NCBI GenBank assembly: GCA_963575745.1
Contig: CAUYUJ010016156.1
Coordinates: forward strand, 207,501-271,500
DNA length: 64,000 bases
Source of the DNA: Prorocentrum cordatum
Lineage: Eukaryota; Sar; Dinophyceae; Prorocentrales; Prorocentraceae
Direction: 5' to 3'
Numbering within the stretch: position 1 is the stretch's first letter; every line of letters starts with the position of its first letter. Positions 31,421 to 41,460 of this stretch are shown here, piece after piece. The notes under the pieces were generated by a model. It was not told the origin of the DNA, made no database searches, and saw only the letters and a program-made list of their open reading frames with translations. Made by a program: the position numbers and the translations under genes.

Positions 31421-31670
31421 GTCGGCCAATAAGGCCCGATGCGGCCCCAAGGTTGCTCCAAGATCGTCCAAGACGGCTCGAAGATGACCCCAGAATGGCC
31501 CAAGAGGCTCCCAGAAGGGCTGCAAGAGCGAAACACGTCAGGGGCCTAAGAGGCCCGGGAGAGGGCTCGTGACCGACCAAACGAAAAAGGGATTGTGAGC
31601 CAAATCTGGCAGGGAGCGCCAAGCAAGCGTCAGGGAGGCGGAAGAGCCCCACGCGGAGCCCAGACTCGGA
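31421..31670. repeat. Flank repeat, copy 1
   Basis: Shares several blocks with 38,640-38,955: GGCTGCAAGAGCGAAACACG, AGCCAAATCTGGCAGGGA, CCAAGCAAGCGTCAGG. Contains a phased array in reversed orientation (GGCCCAAGAG). Confidence 0.65.
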
Positions 31671-31800
31671 GTGAGGGACTGGGGCAAGATGGCATCATCA
31701 TCATCATAATCATCATCACCACCACTATCCTCCTCCTCATCCCCCTCATCATCATCATCGTCAATATCATCATCATCATATCAACATCACCAGCATCATC
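31670..31800. repeat. (CAT)n microsatellite at the retroelement end
   Basis: CAT run that abuts the last base of the retrotransposon's B repeat at 31,801. Confidence 0.85.
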
Positions 31801-31961
31801 ATGGGGACCGAGAGCCAGGCGAGGAACGATTTCACCTGTCTGAGGCGACGTGCCTGGTGCAATCTGCCTTCGAGAACACTACTCAGTGATCGCGATGAGA
31901 CCACACGAGCGGAGGGTCCGAACATTGGGGCGGCCTTCGACGCACCGCCCACCTCCGCTCG
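31801..31961 (-). repeat. Retroelement repeat B2
   Basis: Starts ATGGGGACCGAGAGCCAGGC on the + strand and ends CACCTCCGCTCG. Same as B1 at 32,106-32,266, 305 bases away. Confidence 0.85.
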
Positions 31962-32014
31962 AAGAAACAGTTTTGTTTCTGCTACATTAGACGATGGGCG
32001 GCCGCGGGTGGGAG

Positions 32015-32107
32015 CCAAAAAGACTTCGGAACTTGCAGATGCTCTGACAGACATGCTGGCAAACAACAAGCCGCTCTCTCACTCCATTCTTGTGCACGCA
32101 CTCCCAT
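32015..32107 (-). repeat. Retroelement repeat A2
   Basis: From AGCCAAAAAGACTTCGGAAC to TTGTGCACGCACTCCCAT. Matches A1 at 38,325-38,405 apart from a short length difference in the middle. Confidence 0.8.
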
Positions 32108-32266
32108 GGGGACCGAGAGCCAGGCGAGGAACGATTTCACATGTCTGAGGCGACGTGCCTGGTGCAATCTGTTTTCGAGAACAGTACTCAGTCATCGCGA
32201 CGAGACCACACGAGCGGAGGGTCCGAACATTGGGGCGGCCTTCGACGCACCGCCCACCTCCGCTCG
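32106..32266 (-). repeat. Retroelement repeat B1
   Basis: Second copy of the B repeat, lying directly between the methyltransferase end and A2. Confidence 0.85.
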
Positions 32267-32310
32267 GAGAGAAAGGCCCAAAGCATCCCCAAAGCACCTG
32301 AGGATGTGAC

Positions 32311-33378
32311 TCATGCTTGAAAAAACTTAGCTCGGATCGGAGCCACGAGCGCACGCGCCAGACCGCGATTCAGCTGTTGTGGGTATGGCTGTGCTACCTG
32401 TGTCCACGACACCCCGTAGGGCGCTGGGCCAGAAAGAATGATGTGTGTTCGACCTGTGCGGCTGCAATCGCCGTTGGTGCCGCCACGCTGGCGCGAAAGC
32501 CCCTGGAGGTCGTGGACGGGAATGTTCCCGCACATTAGGGTCGTGCGTTTCTTCCAGGGGGTACCGAACTGACGAAAATCAATAGTCAACGTCGCCACGG
32601 ACGGGGAGGAGGCCAGGCGCTGGAATTCAGAAGTTTTAAACACGTAGCTGGCGCACGGGTTCTCCAAAATCCAGGAGGCACCAACGGCGTTGCATTCACG
32701 AGTTATGGCCAGCGAGGCCCTGCAACACTTGTTACCCTCCTTGAGTTTCCCCCAGTCTTTAGGGCTGACCTCCTCCCTCGAAAACCCCCATGGTCGGCGG
32801 ACAGAGCGGACGGGTGCTGTACGAATGCGTGCTATGCTGAAGCTGCTACACGGAGGAGCGAGCAGCACTGCCAAGCAACGGCGCCTGCGTATATCTGCCA
32901 AGAGCGGCTTGATCACGCGGTTGGACGTGAGGTCGCCGCGCGGGCCGTGGGAGATCTCCCAGATGCGAGCCTGAAAGCCGAGCTGCCTCACAGCTTTGGC
33001 GACTCCGCCTTTGTCAGCGAACACGTCGGCAACGCACGTATCCCTCATCAACTCCGCCCCAAACGTGGGAGCGGCACGAGGCGCGCGTGGAGAACGATCT
33101 CCGTGCCGCGATCCTCGCACTGCTGGAAGTAGGCCTGGAGGCCGGCTGCATGCCGATGAAAGGAGTCGGCAAGCCTGGCGTGCTTCTCGTAGCGGGCGAC
33201 GCTCTTGCCGGACTTCCACTGGCCATGCTTCTGCACCTCCAGCAGGGAGCGGGAGCCCCGAGCGCGGTCGACGCTCGGGCCGCTGTGGCGCGTCTGGTAC
33301 GGCACCAGGCCCGGCACGCCGATCAGTCGGGCAGCACGACGAAACGTGTAGAGGTACTCGCCGTAGTCGACGTCCCAA
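32311..33378 (-). CDS. C5-cytosine-methyltransferase-like domain of the retroelement
   Basis: Open frame of 355 codons; the domain itself starts near 33,080 (MRDTCVADVFADKGG), and the upstream part is out-of-frame recombinase sequence. VADVFADKGGVAKAV corresponds to the cofactor-binding motif I. LLAPPCSSFS (about 32,840-32,870) carries the PPC of motif IV, where the cysteine is catalytic in DNA C5-methyltransferases. SWILENP (about 32,655-32,675) corresponds to the ENV motif VI. RQFGTPWKKRTTLMCGN may fit motif VIII. The end, SWTQVAQPYPQQLNRGLARA, resembles the usual YP-L motif near the target domain. Known DNMT-carrying retrotransposons exist in Symbiodinium; whether this one methylates DNA is unknown. 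The frame differs from that of the recombinase, which it overlaps. Confidence 0.65.
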   Translation of the reverse strand: MGRRLRRVPLHVSSCCPTDRRAGPGAVPDAPQRPERRPRSGLPLPAGGAEAWPVEVRQERRPLREARQACRLLSSACSRPPGLLPAVRGSRHGDRSPRAPRAAPTFGAELMRDTCVADVFADKGGVAKAVRQLGFQARIWEISHGPRGDLTSNRVIKPLLADIRRRRCLAVLLAPPCSSFSIARIRTAPVRSVRRPWGFSREEVSPKDWGKLKEGNKCCRASLAITRECNAVGASWILENPCASYVFKTSEFQRLASSPSVATLTIDFRQFGTPWKKRTTLMCGNIPVHDLQGLSRQRGGTNGDCSRTGRTHIILSGPAPYGVSWTQVAQPYPQQLNRGLARALVAPIRAKFFQA

Positions 33379-34241
33379 AGGGGGCCTGGCCCCGCCACAG
33401 CCCGTAGGCGTTCCCAGAGCGGGTTCAGATCCTTGGCCCAGTCGCTATCGAGCAGGATGGACACGTCCGAGTCCCCGATCTTGCTCCGCCCTGGTCGTTC
33501 GTGGGGGTGGACGAGGACTGACCAGTGGCGAGTGACGCCTGGCGCAGGAGGAATGAGCTCCGCCCCCCTCACGGTCAGAAGCGCCCCCGGCCTGAGGTAG
33601 GTCGAAACGGCCAGGAGGGCGAACACAGACATCCGAGGCCGATCGAGATGGCACATGGCGTTTGCGAGGCCGAACCACACGCCAAGCCCCTCCGGCTTCC
33701 GAGAGCGCCCGGGGCAAAGTTTGTGCCACCCCTGAAGCGCCCTCCAGGCCCGCGGGAGCTTCAAAGAGCCCTGGCGGCCGTAGGCGGGGCGGAGGTGGAT
33801 CCAGCCCGCCAGAGCCTTGGCCCCTGTCGACGGCCGAAAGCCCTTGAAGAAGCACTGCTCCAGGCATGACGCGAAAACGGCGTCCACGGCGTCGGCCTCG
33901 GCGCGGCCCACGCGGACCCCCTGGGCTGCCGCGCGCTTGGCGAAGGACGCCACCTCGTAGGCGCACTCGAGGTGGACCTTGTCCGTCACCGCGCGCTTCT
34001 CGAGCAGAGTGATCCCGTCGTTCTCGGCCCTGAAATTCTCCTCGAGATAACACCAGAGCCGACGCTTCGACCGGGTCGCCAGTGTCCGCTCTCGTCGGGT
34101 GGACCGACTGACGCCCGCGGATGCGGGCCCAGTGCTCGAGGAGCTCGACGTGGGCGGCCTCGGAGCGCCGCGCCTGACGACGTAGTCGCCGCTCTCCTCG
34201 CGGACGGTCTGCGTCACCCACTCGCCCGGCGTCCGGCTCAC
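33048..34241 (-). CDS. Tyrosine recombinase of the retroelement
   Basis: 397-codon open frame. The C-terminal half has the tyrosine-recombinase signature: Arg in STYLRPGALL (about residue 217), Arg-His in YQTRHSGPS (318-319; the usual preceding His is replaced), His/Trp in QKHGQW (339-342) and the nucleophile Tyr in SVARYEK (351). The N-terminal half (LEENFRAENDGITLLEKRAV, FFKGFRPSTGAKALAGWIHL) fits the core-binding domain. The enzyme would join a circular cDNA to the genome, so no target-site duplication is expected. The frame overlaps both the RNase H side and the methyltransferase frame, as is common in DIRS-group elements. The listed start is only the first ATG; a fusion or frameshift with the upstream RT frame is possible. 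Confidence 0.75.
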   Translation of the reverse strand: MSRTPGEWVTQTVREESGDYVVRRGAPRPPTSSSSSTGPASAGVSRSTRRERTLATRSKRRLWCYLEENFRAENDGITLLEKRAVTDKVHLECAYEVASFAKRAAAQGVRVGRAEADAVDAVFASCLEQCFFKGFRPSTGAKALAGWIHLRPAYGRQGSLKLPRAWRALQGWHKLCPGRSRKPEGLGVWFGLANAMCHLDRPRMSVFALLAVSTYLRPGALLTVRGAELIPPAPGVTRHWSVLVHPHERPGRSKIGDSDVSILLDSDWAKDLNPLWERLRAVAGPGPLWDVDYGEYLYTFRRAARLIGVPGLVPYQTRHSGPSVDRARGSRSLLEVQKHGQWKSGKSVARYEKHARLADSFHRHAAGLQAYFQQCEDRGTEIVLHARLVPLPRLGRS

Positions 34242-36690
34242 AGACGCCCTCGGCTGCAGGAGGGCCCCCGGCCCCCAGCGGCAGCTGCGGTGAGAACTGC
34301 CTCACTCGGGAGGCTCCCGTCCGCGCGGTCGCGCGGGGCGGGAGCAGCGGCTCCGCCGCCGCCAAGGCCCGCACCTTCCTCGCCAGGGTCGCTCCCGAGC
34401 TGCGGTCCGGCACACCCCCGGGGCCCCCGCGCTCAAGGTCCGCCGCCGCTTCCGCTCCTCGCTCATCGGCTCGAGCCTGCGGCGACCGCGCCCTGCGGAC
34501 GACGTCGGGGATGGCCCAGGCGAGCGACGACGGTGCTTTTTTCCGATGCATTCGGGACGGCTCGTCACCAAAATTTAGCTCGCTCGGCACCCACCTCACG
34601 TGCAGCCTGATGTTGCGGGCCAGCAAGAAGCCGCTCAGCTTGCGCAGGGCGGTCAGCAGCGTGAAGTCCCGGCAACGGCTCCGGCTCACAGCCAGCACCA
34701 CCGACATGTTATCGCAGAGGTGGAGATGCCTGCGATTGCCGCCAACAGCGACCTGCGCCAGCCGACGCGCCGACGCCAGCAGGGCTCGAGCCTCCAGCAG
34801 AGTGATATGCTCGCGCCTGCCCCAGGTGCCTGCGCGGCAGACGCGCCAGCCCCCTGGGTGGAGAAGACGGGCAGGCACCTGGACCCCCTCAACGATGGAC
34901 CAGTCCTCGTCGAGCTCGTCGCCCGCGCGCGGCCGCCAGCGCCCGTCCTCGAGCACAAAGCCGGCGGCCGCCATGGCGGACTCCCGCGGGGCGACAGTCC
35001 CTCCTCGGCGGAAACGGCCTCGCTCTCGGGCTCGTCCGACGCCGGCAACGTCGTGAGACGACCAGCGAGAGCTGACAATGCCGAAGCCCTCCGGCGACGC
35101 GTCCGAGGCGGTGACGTCCCTGTTCCACGGCAGCCACCAATCGCTCTCCATGAAGACCAGCAGCCCGACGAACGCGGTGAACTCCGCCTTGACGGTACTC
35201 CAGAGCTCTACGTCCTTCGTGTACGTGGCGTGCACAAACGCGTACGCGGCCGAGAACACGGTCATGGTCTCCCCCTCGATGAGGGCGGCGTAGGTGCAGT
35301 GCCCGAGCACGCTCTCTACCATCTGCCCGCTCGCGCGGCCACGCTGGAGGAGATAGAGCAGCCCCCTCTCAAGCCTGACCCGCCGCTCGGCGGTGAGACA
35401 GGTCGCGAGCCGCGCCCCGTCCAGGTCGACCCCCAACGCGGAGCCCTTCTCGGTGAACAGCTCGACCTCGTGGATGTCCAGGCCGCTCTCCCCGAAGACC
35501 CGGACCTGCTCCGACAAGGCGGCCTCCACCGTGCCGGCGTGCCGGCCCATGACTCCGCGGTTGTCCACGTACACGTATATATCGCCAGAGGTCTGTCTCG
35601 GGGTCTCCAGTCGCAAGGACCGCCTAGTCTCCGCGGTCGGACAGCAGACGGGCGCGGCGAAGAAGGGGCGCGCTGCCGGAGAGCCTGGCGTTGGCGTTCT
35701 GGCAGAAGTAGAGGCTCCATGCGAACCCCATGGGGAGAGGGCGCGCGGCCGGCCACACCTGAGCGTCGCCGAAAGCCCGATCGCCCTCAATGAGCGGAAG
35801 GCCCGATGGGGTCGACTTCGGCGGCGGACACTGGCTCGTAACAGAAAAAAGCGCTCATCCACGGCGGCATGATCACGCGGTGGAAACAGTTCTCCACGTC
35901 GGCCACGCCTAGGGCAACTCGGAGCGCCCGAAGAGCACCTCGGCCCAGGTCGGTGGCCAGCTCAGGGTCCTCGTCGACGTAGACCTCGATGTTCGAGAGG
36001 CCCTCCGCGGTCAGTAGGTCCACATGGGGAGGCTGGGCGAACCGCTGGTTGGCGGCTCGCCCATCCAGGATCAATCTCTGCTTGGTCCTGCCCTTCTTCC
36101 AGACGAAGAAGGATCCAATGAAGTCGATCGGCCGCGTGGCATACCGGGGCATGCCGATGCCGTGCAGGCGGCGAACGAACCGAAGGCACTGCCGGCGCGA
36201 CCGCGCCAGGCGGGGATCTGAGCACGGCTTGACCATGTCGCGCCGCCGCAAGCTCTCAAACTCGCCGGCGTCTCGTAGCGCACGCTCTCCACAACCCTCC
36301 AGGAAGAGGCGCCCCTGCTGGTCGACGACGTCGCCCACGACCGGCGCCGTGGAGACGTCGGCCGGCAAAGACAAGGCGCAACTGGAAGGGGGCAATGATC
36401 GACTGGCACTCTTCGTACAGGGAGACGCCGCGGATCATCTGCAAAAAGAGCGATCTCGGCGAGGGTGCGTCAGCAACCGGCTCCTGGGATCTGACCAGGC
36501 CCTCGATGCGCGCCACTACTTCGTTGTGCATGCCGGTGAAGTCGCACCGATGCAAGAAAGTGCTGCTAGCCAGGCCCTCCAGCCAATTGAGCGCCCTGAT
36601 CGCCCGATTGACGACGACACAGGTGCGCCGATGGCCACGAGGTCCCCGTCGCTCACGATGATGTCGGCCGCCAAGCCCCTCCGCCACCAA
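34230..36690 (-). pseudogene. Reverse transcriptase-RNase H of the retroelement, frameshifted
   Basis: RT motifs occur in order but in changing frames: VVVNRAIRALNWLEGL (about 36,620), FFVWKKGRTKQRLILDGRAA (36,060-36,110), ALGVADVENCFHRVIMPP with the first catalytic Asp (35,865-35,915), LPMGFAWSLYFCQNANA (35,690-35,740) and YVYVDNRGVMG in the position of motif C (35,550-35,585). RNase H follows: VTASDASPEGFGIV, ITLLEARALLASARRL, LHLCDNMSVVLAV, VPSELNFGDEPSR, supplying the D-E-D-D residues. Frame changes are needed near 36,385, 35,795 and 35,640 and again before the recombinase near 34,250-34,500. The last may be natural; the others break the enzyme or are sequencing errors. YVDN instead of YVDD is, as I recall, usual in this group. 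Confidence 0.75.
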
Positions 36691-36800
36691 GGGGATCGGG
36701 AAGAGCAAGCGCGAGCCCCGCCCTGGCGGAAGGGCGGCCGAAGTGGGCCGATACGTCTCGGCGGGGGGCGGCCCACTCCCCCCGCCGTGCCCAAGGGTCG

Positions 36801-38289
36801 TCATTGGGCGCCGGGGGGGCGCCACTGCCGCGGCCGCGGCCACCGGCGCCGCCGCCGCGGCCACGGCCGCCTCTCCCCCGACCTCCGCCTCCTGCCCCCC
36901 CCTCGGGGGTCTCCTCTTCGCCAGCTCGAGCCAGCCTGGAGCGTCCGCGCCCGCTGGGCCCCCGCGGCGATGTCGGCGTCCTCCTTCGCCTTCTTGGCCA
37001 CGTACTGCCTCGTCTCTGGTGCGATCGCATCGACCGCCGAGGACGTGCCCGCAAAGTAGCTTGCGAGCTGCCAGTTCGGGGCCTTGCCAGCGACCTGGTA
37101 CGCGTCGACGATGGTCTGCACCCGGCGCACGGCCACCTCCATGCTGGCCAGCGCTGGGAGGTTAACCTGGTCGTAGGTCGCACCCAGGAAGAGGATGTCG
37201 ATCAGGCACCGCATCTCATGCATCACGCGGTCCGAGTCCTCAATGCGGCGCTCTCGTGCCCAGATGGCCAGCCAGAGGCGTGGATTGCTCCCGTGACGCT
37301 CCATGTGGCGCATGACGGCATGCACCGTGCAAGGCCCCTGCAGCGGGACGTCTGGGTCCACGAGGCTGTGCGACTCCTGGCAGCACTTGCGGAAATCCTT
37401 GTACCTGGTCCCCAGCTCGTCCTAATCCAACCAGAGCGCACGGGCGTCCCCACTGTCAGCGGCCGCCGCTGGCAAGGCCGCCTGGCCTGGATCCGCGCCC
37501 AGGATGGTCTGCGCACGGCTCGCCTCCGGCTGGGCCTCGCCCGTGACCAGCAGCTGCGCACGCGCCATCCCACACCAGTCGGCGATGAACCTCTCCAGGA
37601 GGTCCGTCCGAATGCAGGTGACCCTCCGATAGCCATCTCCGCGGATCACCAGGGCGTCGTACTTGTCGACTCGCACGTCATCGGCCTCAAGCTTGACCTC
37701 GCTGCCCACGGGTCCGATGGCGGAGGGCTCTGCCAGCACCCAGACATGGCCTGCGATGGCGGGCCCAAGCCCGCGCGCTGGGAAGACCTCCCCGCCCGAG
37801 TCTCCTGCCGTCCCCGTGTCGGCGACAGCGGGAAGGCGAGCCCGTCGCCGCGGGAGAAAGCTGCCGCCGAAGAGGTCGTCCAGCGTGGTCACCTCGCCGA
37901 ACTTCAAAATCACCTGCTCGGGCCGCCGGAGCTCCAGGCCTGCGGAGCGGACGATCTCCTCCGCCTCCGCGTGGCCCTGACGGATCACCGCCGCCATGGC
38001 GCCTGCAGCACGAGCAGCACGAGAGGGCTCAGCAGCCGCAGCCCCAGGCGAGCCGCCCCGCAAGCTGGCCCGCCAGGCCGGCGCCGAAGGCCTGAGGCAG
38101 CGCCCCCCACTGCGGGTCCGCCTCTTCGCAGGCCGCCGGCACCAAGGCCCACGGCTCCCTCGGCGCCGGGCACCTGCACTCGCACGGCGGGCAGGCCAGC
38201 GCGGGGGGCTCGGGTGCCCGCAGCAGCCAGTAGGTCAGCGCCTCGTGGCCCAGGAGCAGGAACAGCTTCTGGAGAGGGCCTCCGGCCAT
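36801..38289 (-). pseudogene. gag-like region of the retroelement, interrupted
   Basis: Starts at 38,289 with MAGGPLQKLFLLLGHEALTY, then LACPPCECRCPAP, a hydrophobic and Cys/Pro-rich N-terminus. After a frame change near 38,040 it runs through KFGEVTTLDDLFGGSFLPRR and stops at a single in-frame TAG (37,422-37,424). It resumes without frame change: DELGTRYKDFRKCCQESHSL, then VMRHMERHGSNPRLWLAIWA, MHEMRCLIDILFLGATYDQV and YFAGTSSAVDAI. The last blocks match what I recall as the usual protein before RT in dinoflagellate elements of this type. The end is Arg-rich and Gly-rich. Function is inferred from position. Confidence 0.6.
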
Positions 38290-38324
38290 CCAATGCCGAG
38301 GCCGGAGGTCGCAGGCTCAACCCT

Positions 38325-38405
38325 GTGAGCCAAAAAGGCTTCGGAGCTTGCAGATGCAAACGACAAGCCGATCTCTTACCCCATTCTTGTGCACGCACTC
38401 CCATA
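38325..38405 (-). repeat. Retroelement repeat A1 with leader-like sequence
   Basis: Pairs with A2. On the minus strand it contains TCCGAAGCCTTTTTGGCTCA, which agrees with the DinoSL at 18 of 22 positions when extended by two bases. Confidence 0.7.
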
Positions 38406-38496
38406 ATCACCAACATCACCATCACCATCACCATCATCATCATCATCACCATCACCATCACCATCATCACCATCACCATCACACCATCACCATCAC

Positions 38497-38561
<65 letters not shown>

Positions 38562-38574
38562 GCATCAGCATCAG

Positions 38575-38622
<48 letters not shown>

Positions 38623-38640
38623 AATCATCATCATCATCAT
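38406..38640. repeat. (CAT)n microsatellite
   Basis: Nearly pure CAT/ACC runs over 235 bases, directly abutting the retroelement. Confidence 0.95.
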
Positions 38641-38955
38641 CGTCGTCACATCATTTGGAACGTCGGCACAACACAGCCCAAGACGGCACAAGATAGCGTC
38701 AGACGCCTCCCAAATAACCCCATGCATCATTTGGGCCGTCGGCCCAGCGGCCCCAGACGGCCCAAGATCGCGTGAGACGCCTCCCAAATGGCCCTATGCT
38801 GGCCCAAGAGGCCCCCGAGAGAGCTGCAAGAGCGAAACACGACATGGCCCCAAGAGGCTGCGTAGAGGGCTCCAGACCGACAGTAAGGGATAGGGATTTT
38901 GGGCCAAATCCGGCAGGGAACGCCAAACAAGCGTCAGGAAGGCCGAGGAGCCCCA
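38641..38955. repeat. Flank repeat, copy 2
   Basis: Direct copy of the 31,421-31,670 flank, longer by one internal duplication of the phased unit (CGTCGGC...GACGCCTCCCAAAT occurs twice). Phased repeats are in reversed orientation here. Confidence 0.65.
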
Positions 38956-39670
38956 TGGTCCCCATGGTGTGCTTGGAGCCGTTTTGGGACCGTCTTCGGA
39001 CTGTCTTAGGCTGTCTTTGGTTGGTGTTGGTGCTGTCTTCGGTGCTTCTTGGGCCGTCATCTTGGGGCCTCTGGGGGTCGTTTAGGAACCTCTCAGCGCT
39101 TCGTCTCGGCCTCCTGGAAGCCTCCTGGGGCCCTCTTGGGCTGTATAGGGTGCCTCTTGGGCCGTGTGGAGGCCGTCCAGGGCAGTCTGGGGTTGTCTGT
39201 TGCCGTCTTGTGCGTCCCTGGAGCAGTCTGGGGATCGTCTGGGTGTCGTCTTGGAAGTCCTGGGCCGCTCTTGAGGCCGTCTTGGGTAATAACCCCGTGG
39301 GCCGCCAGGGGCGCTTCTTGGGACCCCGTATGGCCGTCTTGGACGCTATGAAGAGGGCAAGCCGGGACTGCCAAAATGCACGTTCCCCCAAGGGAACGGA
39401 ACAATTGTTCAGTGTTCGGGCTTTCTTACGGCTCGTCGTGGAGCCCACTTGGAGCATTTTGAAAGCCTCTTGGGCAGTAGTATGGCGAATGTCTGAGGCG
39501 TTGTCGAACGCTCTGAGCGCGTCTCGGAGACCCTCTCGGACCGTCGACCGTCTGGGGGCCCTCTTGGGGGCCTCCTGGTGCGTCTCGGAACGCTCATCTT
39601 GGAAGCGCGCCGAGGCCTGCTGGGGTTCGCAGGGGCCGCTGGAGCGGGCCGGTCCGCTGCCACCGATCGG
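38956..39670. repeat. Phased TTGGGCC array
   Basis: Forward-orientation array: TCTTCGGACTG, TCTTAGGCTG, TCTTGGGCCG and so on at 10-11 base spacing. Confidence 0.7.
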
Positions 39671-39674
39671 CACC

Positions 39675-39775
39675 TCCGTGAGCGCTGGGCCAGCCATTGT
39701 AGGAGAGACTCGTGCAAACCCGTGGATCAAATCCACGGGGTTCGGAACCTGAGACTCGCACACCGTGGGTGAACC
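39675..39775 (-). pseudogene. PPR-gene remnant (leader part)
   Basis: The minus strand reads VDLIHGFARVSPTMAG, the decayed stretch before the first PPR unit, as at 1,440 and 43,590. Confidence 0.4.
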
Positions 39776-40640
39776 ACTCGTCGAAGCTGAACAGATCGGG
39801 TGTCTCTGGGGCCGTGTCGAGGGCATATTGGGTAATTCCTGCGATTCTGTCCGGGGCGTCTTGAAGGCCCTCTTGCGGTATTTTGGACTCTGGGGCCGTT
39901 CCCGGGCTGTCTCCCAGAGCCTCGTCTGGGGGAACAGCCAGGGGAGCTCATTGTAGAATCGCTGCCGTCGTCGTCGTCGTTGTCGTCGGCGCCGTCGTGA
40001 GGATCCATGCTCGTGGTTGTCCGGAGGCTCTGCGGGGCTGTCATGGAACGCTCGAAGAGCCTCCGCGGGGCTCCATCGGGCGCCGCTGACGCCGCCGATG
40101 TAGCCTCGGAGAGACCCCATCGGGGGCCGCGAGCACGGCCGGACGAATCTGGCATCCTTGCTGGTTTTGTCTGGAGGCGCTGTGGGGCTGTCCTGGGACG
40201 CTCGTGGAGCCTCCGCTGGGCCCCCCTGGGGGCCGCGGCCGCCGGGGGGCCGAGGCCGCGTGGGAGCTCGCTTGGGGCCGTCCTCCTCCTCCTCCTCCTC
40301 CTCCTCCTCCTCCTCCTCCTCCTCCTCCTCCTCCACAATTACACAATATGAAAATACTCTCCCTCTTCCCCCGATGGCGTCCCGAAGATATCCGACCCCC
40401 CCCGCGTACTGTTTTTTACACACAGGATTCCTGGGAAACGGGTTTTCGCCTGCGTTTTTTCCCAAAATGCTGCTCTCGCTGAGGCACCGGCCTCATTTCT
40501 GCGCCCGAATCGTTCCGAATCGTGCTCCCGCTGCAGCGTGGGCCTCATTTTCGGATCGGTGTTTGGCCTCCGTCGTTCAGGATGCCGTTCTCGCCCCAGC
40601 GCGGGCCTCTTTCTCGCGCGCCCATCCGCCAGCCACCACC
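39776..40640. repeat. Phased array and (CTC)n run
   Basis: Phased units to about 40,280, a GTC run at 39,964-39,990, a pure CTC run at 40,279-40,332, then sequence without a recognised gene. Confidence 0.7.
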
Positions 40641-40870
40641 GCGCCGCACCACACCACCACCACCACCACCACCACCACCACCACCACCACCACCACCACC
40701 ACCACCACCACCAGCACGAGCACCAGCACCAGCACCAGCACCAGCACCAGCACCAGCACCAGCACCAGCACCAGCACCAGCACCAGCACAGCACCAGCAC
40801 CAGCACCAGCACCAGCACCACCACAACCACGCACACACGCACGCACACACGCACGCACGTGCACCACCAC
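40641..40870. repeat. (CCA)n and (CAGCAC)n minisatellite, then CACA
   Basis: CCA run (40,655-40,712), CAGCAC units (40,720-40,820), then ACGCACAC repeats. Confidence 0.95.
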
Positions 40871-40989
40871 CCACTACGCACGCGCGCGCGGAGCCACAGG
40901 TCCGCTACGACACGCGTCCGCGGATAGAGAAAATCAGCGCCATGGTAAGGGATGGGAGGGAGGGGTAGGACGTCAGATATGACGCGAGC

Positions 40990-41460
40990 GCACCTAGCTT
41001 GTCCTCCTCCCCCTCCTCCTCTCCTCCTCGTCCTCCTTCCTCCTCCTCCTTCCTCCTCCTCGTCCTCCCCCTCCCCTTCTCCTCCTCCTCCTCCTCCTCC
41101 TCCTCCTCCTCCTCCTCCTCCTCCTCCTCCTCCTCCTCCTCCAGGGGCTGGCTCGGGGGGCCCGTTAGGCTCTACGAGCCTGTCTTGGGGCTCTCTTGAA
41201 GTCTCCCGCCTCGGCCGGGGGCCCTCCTGGGCATGGGGCACTGGGGGGCTCCTCCTCCTCCTCCTCCTCCTCCTCTCCTCCTCTCCTCCTCCTCCTCCTC
41301 CTCCTCCTCCTCCCTCCTCCCTCCCTCCTCGTCTCCTCCTCCCTCCCCTCCTCCTCCTCCTCCCTCCTCCCTCCTCCTCCTCCTCCCTCCTCTCCTCCTC
41401 CTCCTCCTCCTCTCCCCTCCTCCCCCCCCTCCCCCTCCCCCTCCCCCTTGGGTTCGGCTG
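40990..41460. repeat. (CTC)n microsatellites
   Basis: Two long CTC/CCT tracts (41,000-41,145 and 41,250-41,450) separated by a phased-array piece. Confidence 0.9.

Larger units (their letters stand above)
31801..38405 (-). mobile_element. YR (DIRS/Ngaro-like) retrotransposon with split direct repeats
   Basis: Read on the minus strand the order is: A1 repeat (38,405-38,325), gag-like region, RT, RNase H, tyrosine recombinase, methyltransferase-like domain, then B1 (32,266-32,106), A2 (32,107-32,015) and B2 (31,961-31,801). A1-body-B1-A2-B2 is the split-direct-repeat layout known for Ngaro and PAT-type tyrosine-recombinase retrotransposons, which integrate with a recombinase rather than an integrase. 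B1 and B2 differ at about six of 161 positions by eye. The gag and RT parts are broken; the recombinase and methyltransferase frames are open, so the copy is fairly young but probably not autonomous. Both sides abut CAT microsatellites. Confidence 0.8.

Noticed and set aside
36804-38624. 606-codon + strand frame over the gag-like region
   Set aside because: Antisense shadow of the retrotransposon; the minus strand carries the recognisable blocks.
39200-40465. 588-codon minus-strand frame ending at 38,699
   Set aside because: Runs through a CTC microsatellite and a reversed phased array; no domain.
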